From: Mycobacterium asiaticum
GTDB lineage: Bacteria > Actinomycetota > Actinomycetes > Mycobacteriales > Mycobacteriaceae
Assembly: GCF_001673635.1 (NCBI RefSeq)
Contig: NZ_LZMH01000036.1
Span: 1 to 64,000 of the forward strand
DNA: 64,000 nt
Direction of reading: 5' to 3'
Shown here: positions 30,701 to 38,196 of the stretch, in pieces
Numbering within the stretch: the first letter of the stretch is position 1
Layout: each line of letters opens with the position of its first letter
Translations under genes and position numbers: made by a program
The notes under the pieces: generated by a model
Databases searched by the model: none
What the model was told of the DNA's origin: nothing
What the model saw: only the letters and a program-made list of their open reading frames with translations

Positions 30701-31369
30701 GGGTTTGGCTCCGCCGGCGGCCAGCACGGTCACCACCATGGCGTCGGCAGTTGTGAGCGTCTTCAACAACTCGGGCTCGGCGGTGCGCAGCGAGGCGCAG
30801 TAGACGGGCAGCGGCTGGCCGCCGGTGGCTTCGATCGCCTGGCACAGGGCCTCGACATAGGCGGTGTTGCCGGCGAGCTGCTGGGCGCGGTAGTAGAGCA
30901 CCGCAATGGTGGGCCCGGTATTGCGGGTGGCAGGCCGGTCCAGGACACCCCAGGTCGGGGTCTGCACCGGCGGAGTGAAGCCGAATCCGGTCATCAGCAC
31001 GGTGTCCGACAGGAACGCATGCAGTTGGGTCAGGTTGTCAACGCCGCCGTGGGCCAGGTAGATGTGCGTCTGCACCGCGATGCCGGCGGCTACGGTCGAA
31101 AGCCCGGTCAGCTCGGCGTCGGGCGCCTGCTCGCCGCTGACCAACACCGCGGGCAACCCGCTGGCCAGCACCGCGTCGATGCCGTCCTCCCAGGCGCGGT
31201 ATCCCCCTAGGATGCGCACCACCACGATCGAGGCCTCGGCGAGGAGTTCGGGAAGCTCGACATCGGACAGCCGCGCCGGGTTGGCCCACCGGAAGTTCTT
31301 GCCGCTGGAACGGGCGCTGATCAGGTCCGTGTCGGACGTCGACAGCAGCAGGATCGTTGGGTCGGCCAC
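27797..31369 (-). CDS. cobN: Aerobic cobaltochelatase subunit CobN
   Basis: 1190 residues, close to the usual ~1195. GTG 31369 is preceded by GAGGGG. This is the large ATP-dependent chelatase subunit (CobN/BchH family) that inserts cobalt into hydrogenobyrinate a,c-diamide together with CobS and CobT, neither of which is in this window. Conserved stretches include [39 protein letters not shown] and [21 protein letters not shown]. The neighbours are accessory on both sides; in H37Rv the gene is close to cobG. Confidence 0.97.
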   Translation of the reverse strand: [1190 protein letters not shown]

Positions 31370-31425
31370 CCCTCATTCGTACCGCAGCGGCGTCGGAGCA
31401 CCGAATCGGCACGTATGGTCGGCAT

Positions 31426-31626
31426 ATGGGCAGAGGATTCGTCGTCACCTTCGCGGTCGGGCTGATCGTCGCGTTGTTCGGTGTGATCTGGGCGCTGCAG
31501 GGCTTCGGCGTGCTGGGCGGCAGCCCGATGAGCAACACCACCACCTGGTCGGTGATCGGGCCGATCACGGCGCTCATCGGGATAGCGGTCGCGGTGTTCA
31601 GTTGGCGGAAGCTGTCGTCGAAATAG
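31426..31626 (+). CDS. Small two-helix membrane protein
   Basis: 66 residues from ATG 31426. Two hydrophobic helices, at about residues 5-27 (VVTFAVGLIVALFGVIWALQ) and 41-58 (WSVIGPITALIGIAVAVF), are joined by a short polar loop and followed by a basic tail (WRKLSSK). It is divergent from cobN with 56 bp between starts and converges on the molybdopterin gene 3 bp away. Function unknown. Confidence 0.7.
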   Translation: MGRGFVVTFAVGLIVALFGVIWALQGFGVLGGSPMSNTTTWSVIGPITALIGIAVAVFSWRKLSSK

Positions 31627-31629
31627 GTT

Positions 31630-33225
31630 TCACGCCGGCACCACGGTGAAGTTCACCGTGTGCCAGCCGGTGGCGCCGTCCGGAACGGGACTCGCCCGTT
31701 GTTCGGTCTGAACGCCCCCGGTGTTGTCGATGGCCCGCACGGTAATGCTCTGTCTCCCGGGTTCTTTCGCTTGCCACGGGAAGCTCCACAGTCGCCATGT
31801 CTGGTTGGAGTAACTTGCGCCCAGTTCGGTCGGCTGCCAATCGCCGTCGCCGATGCGGACTTCCACCGCCCGCACGCCGCGATTCTGCGCCCAGGCGACA
31901 CCGCCGAACACGACCGGCCCCACCGGTACCTGCTGGCCGCCTCGGGGCACGTCGATGCGCGACTGCGTCTTGATGGGCGCCTGCGCCGCCCAGCCCTGCC
32001 GCGTCCAGTAGGCCTTGGCCTTGTCGAAACGGGTGAGCTCCAGGTCGACGACCCACTTGGTGGCGGACACGTAGCCATAGAGTCCCGGCACCACCATGCG
32101 GGCCGGGTAGCCGTGTTCGACCGGCAGCGGTTGACCGTTGAGGCCGACCGCCAGCAGCGCCTCGCGGCCGTCCGTGAGCGCCTGCACGGGCGTACCGGCG
32201 GTGAATCCGTCGATCGAGGTGGAGAGCACCATGTCGGCGTCCGGGTGCACGCCGGCCGGCGCCAGCAGATCCGCCAATCGGTAGCCCGTCCAGATTCCGG
32301 TCGAAATAAGATCTCCCCCAACGGGATTAGACACGCAGGTCAGGGTGGTCACCGACTCGACGATGTCGAAGCGGGCGAGGTCGTCGAGCGTGTAAGTGGT
32401 CTCGCGATCCACCATCCCGTGGATACGCAACCGCCAGTCGCCGCGGCTGAGCTGGGGCACGCTCAGCGCGGTGTCGATGCGGTAGAAGTCAGCGCTTGGA
32501 GTGATGAAGCTGGGTAGCGCAACGCCTTTCGGCTGCACCTCGGGAGGTATCGGGCCCACCCTCGAGCGTGGGGTCGGTACGGCGAACGTCTTGCGATCCG
32601 ATTCCACCGAATGCGCCAGTCGGGTGGCGATGGCCCCCACTACCCCACTGACCACGCCGAATCCGAGCAACCCGTACAGGACCATTTTGCGCCGGCCGGG
32701 GTCCGCTAGCTCGTTGCCTGCCGCCTCGCGCTCCGGGTGTGGCCAGAACCGCCGGATGAGGATGCGCAGGACCGCTATGCCGGAGGCGACGCCGAGGATG
32801 GTGGGGATGGTGTCGAGCGCGGTGCCACCGGGTCGCGACAGCACGGCAGCGCAGCCGAGGACGCCGGCGGCGGCGATCACGGCACTACCGACCGGGCGGC
32901 GGGGCGTTTCGAGGGTTCCGGCGATCGCCGCGATCGCCGCGATCACCACGAGCACGACGACGGCCAGGAAGGGCTTGTCCAGCGGGCCGAGTGTTTGGAT
33001 CGCCCATTCCTTGACCGGGCCGGGCGTCAGGTCGACGACCGCCGAACCGACGGCGGTGCGGGCATCAGCCCGCCCACCGATGGGGATGCTGGCCAGTTGA
33101 GCGACACCGAGCGCGACGGAGGCAGCTGCGACCCCGGCAATCATCCGTTCATTCGACGAGGCCGCCTGCACCGGACTGACTCTACTCGCGGCACTCGTCG
33201 CCGTCGTAAATGTTCTGGGGGCCAT
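31630..33225 (-). CDS. Membrane-anchored molybdopterin-dependent oxidoreductase (sulfite oxidase/MsrP fold)
   Basis: 531 residues from ATG 33225 (MAPRTFTTAT); this start has no strong ribosome site, and the frame stays open upstream across the divergent SDR. The N-terminal ~185 residues carry several hydrophobic helices (AVVVLVVIAAIAAIAGTL, YGLLGFGVVSGVVGAI). The C-terminal part is the Mo-pterin domain, with the metal-ligating Cys in VTTLTCVSNPVGG and the motifs LPVEHGYPARMVVPGLYG and KWVVDLEL. A C-terminal Mo-co dimerisation-like domain follows (ARAVEVRIGDGDW-like and WSFPWQAKEPG). It probably oxidises or reduces a sulfur compound outside the membrane. No haem domain is present, so the redox partner is unknown. 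Confidence 0.85.
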   Translation of the reverse strand: MAPRTFTTATSAASRVSPVQAASSNERMIAGVAAASVALGVAQLASIPIGGRADARTAVGSAVVDLTPGPVKEWAIQTLGPLDKPFLAVVVLVVIAAIAAIAGTLETPRRPVGSAVIAAAGVLGCAAVLSRPGGTALDTIPTILGVASGIAVLRILIRRFWPHPEREAAGNELADPGRRKMVLYGLLGFGVVSGVVGAIATRLAHSVESDRKTFAVPTPRSRVGPIPPEVQPKGVALPSFITPSADFYRIDTALSVPQLSRGDWRLRIHGMVDRETTYTLDDLARFDIVESVTTLTCVSNPVGGDLISTGIWTGYRLADLLAPAGVHPDADMVLSTSIDGFTAGTPVQALTDGREALLAVGLNGQPLPVEHGYPARMVVPGLYGYVSATKWVVDLELTRFDKAKAYWTRQGWAAQAPIKTQSRIDVPRGGQQVPVGPVVFGGVAWAQNRGVRAVEVRIGDGDWQPTELGASYSNQTWRLWSFPWQAKEPGRQSITVRAIDNTGGVQTEQRASPVPDGATGWHTVNFTVVPA

Positions 33226-33288
33226 ACGGTTCGATGCAATAGTTGCTGTCCCATCGACCGCAGACTCGCAAAGTAATACCGTGGAGCG

Positions 33289-34119
33289 ATGACATCCCAA
33301 TCCGTCGCCGGAAAAGTTGTTGCCGTGACCGGTGGCGCCCGCGGCATTGGTCTGGCGATCGCCACGGCGCTGCACGCTGCGGGGGCCAAGGTGGCCATCG
33401 GAGATATCGACGAAGCCACCGCCAAGCAGGAGGGTGAGCGGCTGGGACTGGCCGTCTCCCGCCGCCTGGACGTCACCGACCGCGCTTCGTTCAGCGAATT
33501 CCTCGACGCGGTGGAGAATGAGCTGGGCCCGCTGGATGTCCTGGTCAACAATGCCGGGGTGATCGCGGTGGGTAGCGCCGTCGAGGAGGATGACGCTGTC
33601 ACCCGACGCTTGTTCGACGTCAACGTGCACGGAGTCATCCTCGGCACCAAATTGGCGACGAAACGGATGCTGCCCCGTCACAGCGGCCACGTCGTCAATA
33701 TCGGCTCGTTGGGCAGCGTGGTACCCACCGAAGGCATCGCAACCTATTGCGCCACAAAGCACGCCGTGCTCGGATACACCGATGCGGTGCGCATGGAGAA
33801 CCACGGCAGCGGAGTGAATTTCACGGTGATCATGCCGACGCTGACCAACACCGAGATGGTCGCCGGGGTCGGCCACGCCAAGGGCTTCAAGAATGCTGAG
33901 CCAAGCGACGTCGCGCGGGCCGTCGTCAACGTCATCGCCAGACCCGAACCGCGAGTAGCGATTCCGCGTTCACTCGGCGCTACCGTGTGGGCACAGCGCT
34001 TGATGCCCCAAGCCGTGGCCGAGGCACTCGGGCGCGCTCTGGGTACCGGGCGGATATTCACCAGCGACCTGGAACGTGAAAAGCGTCAGGCTTACGCGCG
34101 ACGCACCGGGACGTCGTGA
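33289..34119 (+). CDS. Short-chain dehydrogenase/reductase
   Basis: 276 residues from ATG 33289. Classical SDR motifs: VAVTGGARGIGLA, DVLVNNAGV, the Ser in NIGSLGS, and the YxxxK in TYCATKHA. The C-terminal ~35 residues (RALGTGRIFTSDLEREKR) resemble those of other mycobacterial SDRs. The substrate is unknown. The last 28 bp overlap the end of the convergent TetR gene, so the two are under a tight pairing. The upstream region holds AGTAATAC-like sequence but no clear promoter. Confidence 0.92.
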   Translation: MTSQSVAGKVVAVTGGARGIGLAIATALHAAGAKVAIGDIDEATAKQEGERLGLAVSRRLDVTDRASFSEFLDAVENELGPLDVLVNNAGVIAVGSAVEEDDAVTRRLFDVNVHGVILGTKLATKRMLPRHSGHVVNIGSLGSVVPTEGIATYCATKHAVLGYTDAVRMENHGSGVNFTVIMPTLTNTEMVAGVGHAKGFKNAEPSDVARAVVNVIARPEPRVAIPRSLGATVWAQRLMPQAVAEALGRALGTGRIFTSDLEREKRQAYARRTGTS

Positions 34120-34733
34120 ATGCGTAGATAGTTCAGCGCCAAAGTCGTGATCTCGTAGAGGAATTCGTCGCGGTCGATATCGGGACGGTCCAGGATGTAG
34201 CGGACGGTGAGGTGCTCGACCATCCGCACCAGCATCCACGCCGCGGTATCGAAGCGGACATCGGAGCGCACCTGGTCGCGGTTCATCACCAGATAGGCCA
34301 TGGTCAGCTCGCCGATCCGCTGCTCGAAGGCCGCGAGTTTGCTGCCGGCGCCCAGTCGCGGGGTCCGTTCGATCACCGCCCGCAGAAATTCGGGATGTAC
34401 ATCGAGCGCGTCGAGCAGCGCTGCGACGGAGTTACGGACATGTTCGGGCGCGGGCCGGTCCAACGACTGCGTGAGCGTGGAGGCCACCCGTGCCGCCAGC
34501 GCGTCGCTGTAGCGGTCGATGACCGCGGCGACGATGGCCTCCTTGTTCGGGAAGTACTGGTAAAGCGAACCCGGGCTGACACCGGCCGCGGCCGCGATTC
34601 GGTTGGTGGATGCACCGTCGTACCCGTGGCCGATCAACACCTCCTGCGCCGCGTCCAGGATTCGTTCGACCAGCGCACGCGACCGCTCCTGGCTGGGCGT
34701 TCGGCGGGCAGCGCCCTTGTTGGCCCTGGCCAT
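34092..34733 (-). CDS. TetR family regulator next to MpaB-like oxygenases
   Basis: 213 residues from ATG 34733 (an in-frame TTG lies one codon earlier). The N-terminal HTH is ILDAAQEVLIGHGYDGASTN-like, followed by RIAAAAGVSPGSLYQYFPNK. The C-terminal half is a helical ligand-binding domain. It is divergent from the MpaB-like gene with only 39 bp between starts, so it likely represses that operon and itself. The gap contains two AATT blocks (GAATTGAACGTGAATTA), but no clean dyad. Confidence 0.92.
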   Translation of the reverse strand: MARANKGAARRTPSQERSRALVERILDAAQEVLIGHGYDGASTNRIAAAAGVSPGSLYQYFPNKEAIVAAVIDRYSDALAARVASTLTQSLDRPAPEHVRNSVAALLDALDVHPEFLRAVIERTPRLGAGSKLAAFEQRIGELTMAYLVMNRDQVRSDVRFDTAAWMLVRMVEHLTVRYILDRPDIDRDEFLYEITTLALNYLRIHDVPVRRA

Positions 34734-34772
34734 CAAAACGCGAATTGAACGTGAATTAGAGCTCGTGTCAGC

Positions 34773-36008
34773 ATGGGAGCCATGGTGGCAGACCTGGACG
34801 TACCGCTCAAGGCGGATGCCCGATATCCGCGCCGCTTTCTCGGTGCCCAGGCGCGCAACCGCCGGCTGGGCCGCCCGCTGCAGGTTCTGACCCGCACCTC
34901 ACGGCCCGACAGTGAAGTTCTGGAGCGGATCGGCCAGCGCCTGATGCAACGCGACGAGCCGGGCGCTGCTCTGGTGCGGGCGATGCGGGCCGGCGAGGTG
35001 TCCATGGGCCAGTTCAACGCTGCCCTGGACTCCGGTGTCGACGCGGTGCCTGACTGTCCGGCGGCGCTGCGCGAGTTCTTCGCCGTCGTCGAGCGCACCC
35101 CTGAGTGGGTGGACTTCGACTTGATCAACCGGGGCGCAGCGGCCTACCGGCGATTCGGCACGAACGCCGCCGATGTCATGCTGCAGTTGGCCTTGATTGG
35201 CGGATATCGGTTCGGCGGGCCTACCGACCTGCTCGTAGAGACCGGCGGGCTGACCGGACGCACCACGGTGCGTCGGTTGGCAGAAACTCAGCACTGGGCC
35301 GTCGCGATATCGGAACACGATGGCATGCGCCGCGATAAGCCGGGCTTCAAGCTCACCGTGCACGTGCGGCTGATGCATGCGCTGGTGAATCAGCGGTTCG
35401 AGACCAACGGGCGATGGGATGTCGAGCAGTGGGGTCTGCCGATCAACCAGTCCGACCAGGCCGCGACGCTGGGGCTGTTCAACGGCGCACTGCTGCTTGG
35501 TGTCCGGCTGCTCGGGGTACGGGTCAGCCGTCAGGATTCCCTGGCGATCATGCATCTGTGGAAGTACGTCGGTTGGCTCATGGGGGTAGATGAGGACTGG
35601 CTTTGCGACACCGAAAGCCAGCAGCACCGCCTCAATTACCATCTGCTGCTTACCCAGTCCGACGTCAGTCTGGCTGGCCCGCCGTTAGCCAACGCCATCG
35701 TCGACGCGCAGCGCGGCCTGTACTTTCCCACCCTGCCCCGGGTGCGGGGTGCCGTCGCGCGCGCCCGTCTGCTCAGCATGCTGCGTTATTTCCTGCGCAA
35801 GGACGGCATGCGCGATCTGGAACTGCCGCGCTCGCTTCCCGTCGCGGTGCTGCCGGTCCTGGCCGCCAATCTCGTTCGGTATCAACTGCTTACCCGAACC
35901 CGCTGGGGGACGGCTTACGTGCAGCGCTGGGGTGAGCGCGCCCGGCAGCGCGTGCTGAACCGGTATTTCGGCGACCAATCCCACGACGTGGGCAAGTTGG
36001 CGCTATGA
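34773..36008 (+). CDS. Oxygenase MpaB / latex-clearing-protein-like family protein (long form)
   Basis: 411 residues from ATG 34773 (an alternative ATG lies at 34782). Lcp/MpaB-type features include GGYRFGGPTDLLVETGGL, the motif VHVRLMHALVNQRF, whose His is the likely haem ligand by comparison with Lcp, WGLPINQSDQAATLGLFN and HLWKYVGWLMGVDEDWL. Lcp enzymes are b-type haem oxygenases that cleave polyisoprene; other members of the family act on unknown substrates. No Tat signal is seen, so it is probably intracellular or membrane-associated. The stop overlaps the next gene's ATG (ATGA). Confidence 0.82.
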   Translation: MGAMVADLDVPLKADARYPRRFLGAQARNRRLGRPLQVLTRTSRPDSEVLERIGQRLMQRDEPGAALVRAMRAGEVSMGQFNAALDSGVDAVPDCPAALREFFAVVERTPEWVDFDLINRGAAAYRRFGTNAADVMLQLALIGGYRFGGPTDLLVETGGLTGRTTVRRLAETQHWAVAISEHDGMRRDKPGFKLTVHVRLMHALVNQRFETNGRWDVEQWGLPINQSDQAATLGLFNGALLLGVRLLGVRVSRQDSLAIMHLWKYVGWLMGVDEDWLCDTESQQHRLNYHLLLTQSDVSLAGPPLANAIVDAQRGLYFPTLPRVRGAVARARLLSMLRYFLRKDGMRDLELPRSLPVAVLPVLAANLVRYQLLTRTRWGTAYVQRWGERARQRVLNRYFGDQSHDVGKLAL

Positions 36009-36892
36009 GCACCCGTGTCGATTTGGGTCCGCGGTCACTGCTGTGGCGCTGGGCGGGCGACCTGCGCATCGCCTTCGAAGGCGGTACGGCGGGCTTGATG
36101 CAGACGATGCATCCCGCGATCGGCCAGGGTCTGATCGACCACTCGAACTTCTTCGACGATCCTGTCGACCGCGTATTCCGTTCCCTGCCCGGCATTCTCG
36201 GCACCATTTACGATGGGCCCGACGCGGACGACACCGGGATCAAGGTCCGCGACTTTCACCGTGACATCAAGGGTGAGCTGCCCGACGGGCAGCGCTACCA
36301 TGCCCTCAATCCCGAGACATACTGGTGGGCGCACGCCACCTTTCAGGTGATGGTGCACCGGCTCGCCGAACACTGGGACACCCATCGGCTGACCAATCGC
36401 GAACGCGAACAGCTTTACCTCGAGGGCTGCGAATGGTATCGGCGGTACGGAGTTTCGGAGTCGGTTCTGCCGCCGACGCTTTGCGAATTCAACCGGGAGT
36501 ACGACCGCTACTGCACTGAAGTGCTGCAGCCCAATGCGGCGTCGGACTATCTGATCAAATTTATCAAGAGGCCGGCGATCCCCGATATGAGCGCGTCACC
36601 GGATTATCCGAGCCATCCCCTACTGCGTCCGCTCATGGACGCGTTGCTGCCGACATTACCGGTCCGTGCGGCTCTGGCACCGCCGATGCGCCTGGTGATC
36701 TTCGGTGGTCTGCCCCCAATTGTGCGGGAGCGTTTCGACATTCGTTGGACGCGGGTCGATGAGACCCGCTACCGGGCCGTGCGCAGCGCGATCAGGAGCG
36801 GTTGGCGCACGGTGCCCGCATCGCTGAAGTGGCATAAGGCGGCCCGCAAGGGGTGGTTGCGGGAGCTGGGCAGTGTCCCACGCCGGGTCTGA
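36005..36892 (+). CDS. DUF2236 / MpaB-like putative oxygenase (short form)
   Basis: 295 residues from ATG 36005, translationally coupled to the preceding long paralogue. The DUF2236 signature is clear: GGTAGLMQTMHPAIGQGLIDH near the start, then YWWAHATFQVMVHRLAEHW, and PPTLCEFNREYDRYC. These families are thought to bind haem through conserved histidines. Two different subfamilies side by side under one TetR suggest sequential or joint action on one hydrophobic substrate; this is inference. Substrate unknown. Confidence 0.85.
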   Translation: MSTRVDLGPRSLLWRWAGDLRIAFEGGTAGLMQTMHPAIGQGLIDHSNFFDDPVDRVFRSLPGILGTIYDGPDADDTGIKVRDFHRDIKGELPDGQRYHALNPETYWWAHATFQVMVHRLAEHWDTHRLTNREREQLYLEGCEWYRRYGVSESVLPPTLCEFNREYDRYCTEVLQPNAASDYLIKFIKRPAIPDMSASPDYPSHPLLRPLMDALLPTLPVRAALAPPMRLVIFGGLPPIVRERFDIRWTRVDETRYRAVRSAIRSGWRTVPASLKWHKAARKGWLRELGSVPRRV

Positions 36893-37089
36893 GGGTGCCT
36901 GTGCTCACCGCGCGTACACCCGGCGCCGCGAACCTCGCACACCCGCCGCGCACCCGCACACCCGATGCGCCCACTCCACACCCGCCGATCGTGGGCCTTG
37001 TGGCGGCCTCAAGCGCGATTTCTCTACCTGAGGCCAGCGCTCGACCGCGGCGCGCGGCACGCGCCCGCAAGCAGCACCCATAGAGCCCG
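36893..37089. other. C-rich intergenic segment, possible dispersed repeat
   Basis: A 197-bp gap between convergent genes. It contains repeated CGCACACCCG-like units (about 36936-36985) and CGCGCGTACACCCGGCGCCGCG. The only open frames are Pro/Arg-rich and not protein-like. The sequence resembles, from memory, mycobacterial intergenic repeats with GTGTGCG units. No terminator with a T-run is seen. Confidence 0.4.
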
Positions 37090-38181
37090 CTACGCGACGC
37101 CCTTCTGGCGCAAGAGCGGCAGCACCCCCTCGGCGAACCAGTAGGCCTCTTCCAGATGCGGATAACCCGACAGGATGAACTCGTCGAAGCCCAGCGAGTG
37201 GTACTCCACGATCAGGTTGGCGACCTCTTCGTGGCTGCCCACCAACGCCGTTCCCGCGCCCCCGCGAACCAACCCCACCCCCGCCCAGAGGTTGGGGTAG
37301 ATCTCCAACTGGTCGAGGCGCCCGCCATGCAACGCGGTCATCCGGCGCTGCCCCTCGGACTGCGAGCGCGCATGAATTTCGGTGGCACTGGCGATCTGCT
37401 CGGCAGTGAGTTCGTTGACGAGCTCGTCGGCCACCGCCCAGGCGGCCTCCGATGTCGCACGGCTGATGGTGTGCAGCCGGATTCCGAACCGCATGCTGCG
37501 GCCGCGGGCTTCGGCCAGCCCCCTTACTTTGGCGATCTTGTCCGCCGCCACCTGCGGTGGTTCTCCCCAGGTCAGATAGACGTCGACGAATTCAGCGGCG
37601 ATGTCCAGCGCCGGCGGTGAAGAACCACCAAAGTAGATCTGCGGCAAAGGATCCGGCGGCGCCGATACGCGCGCGTCCTCAAGCCGGTAGTACTTGCCGT
37701 CAAAGTCGACGGCTTCCTGCCGCCAGATCGAGTTAACGATCTGCAGGAATTCGCCGGTGCGGTCATAGCGTTCGTCGTGGCTCAGCCAGTCGCCGAAGCG
37801 GCGCTGCTCGGAGTCATCGCCGCCGCTGACGACGTTGAGCAGAACCCGTCCTTCGGAGAACCGCTGCAGAGTGGCGGTCTGCTGCGCCGCGAGCGTCGGC
37901 GGCACCAGGCCGGGGCGGAACGCCACCAGGAATTTCAACCGCTCGGTCTCGGCGAGCAGCGCGGCCGCCGTCAACCACGCGTCCTCACACCAGGTGCCCG
38001 TCGGTGTCAACACCCCTTCGAAGCCCAGCCGGTCTGCGGCCCGGGCGATTTCGGCCAGGTACCGTCGGCTGGGCTTGCGATGGCCCGCCGAGATCGCGTG
38101 ATGCGACGACGTGTGGGATCCCCCGACAATCGACCGGCTATCACCGGTAGTCGGGAGGAACCAGAAGAATTTTGCCGGCAT
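37090..38181 (-). CDS. ssuD: FMNH2-dependent alkanesulfonate monooxygenase
   Basis: 363 residues from ATG 38181. It belongs to the bacterial luciferase-like family. Characteristic SsuD features are FFWFLPTTGDSRS at the start, GVLTPTGTWCEDAWLTAAAL (conserved Cys), LKFLVAFRPGLVPPTLAAQQ, LLNVVSGGDDSEQRRFGDWL and SSHHAISAGHRKPS. It splits alkanesulfonates to aldehyde and sulfite in the cytoplasm, using reduced FMN from a separate reductase not found here. It is the last gene of the ssu operon, 15 bp after ssuA. SsuD releases sulfite for assimilation. Confidence 0.94.
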   Translation of the reverse strand: MPAKFFWFLPTTGDSRSIVGGSHTSSHHAISAGHRKPSRRYLAEIARAADRLGFEGVLTPTGTWCEDAWLTAAALLAETERLKFLVAFRPGLVPPTLAAQQTATLQRFSEGRVLLNVVSGGDDSEQRRFGDWLSHDERYDRTGEFLQIVNSIWRQEAVDFDGKYYRLEDARVSAPPDPLPQIYFGGSSPPALDIAAEFVDVYLTWGEPPQVAADKIAKVRGLAEARGRSMRFGIRLHTISRATSEAAWAVADELVNELTAEQIASATEIHARSQSEGQRRMTALHGGRLDQLEIYPNLWAGVGLVRGGAGTALVGSHEEVANLIVEYHSLGFDEFILSGYPHLEEAYWFAEGVLPLLRQKGVA

Positions 38182-38196
38182 GGCTCCCCCTTCGTG

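Noticed and set aside
34734..34772. AATT-spaced motif between the TetR and MpaB-like genes as an operator
   Set aside because: An operator is expected here, but the two AATT blocks do not form a convincing extended dyad, so no site was annotated.
36850..37083. Small open frame at the end of the second MpaB-like gene
   Set aside because: Pro/Ala/Arg-rich with no ribosome site, overlapping a real gene in another frame.
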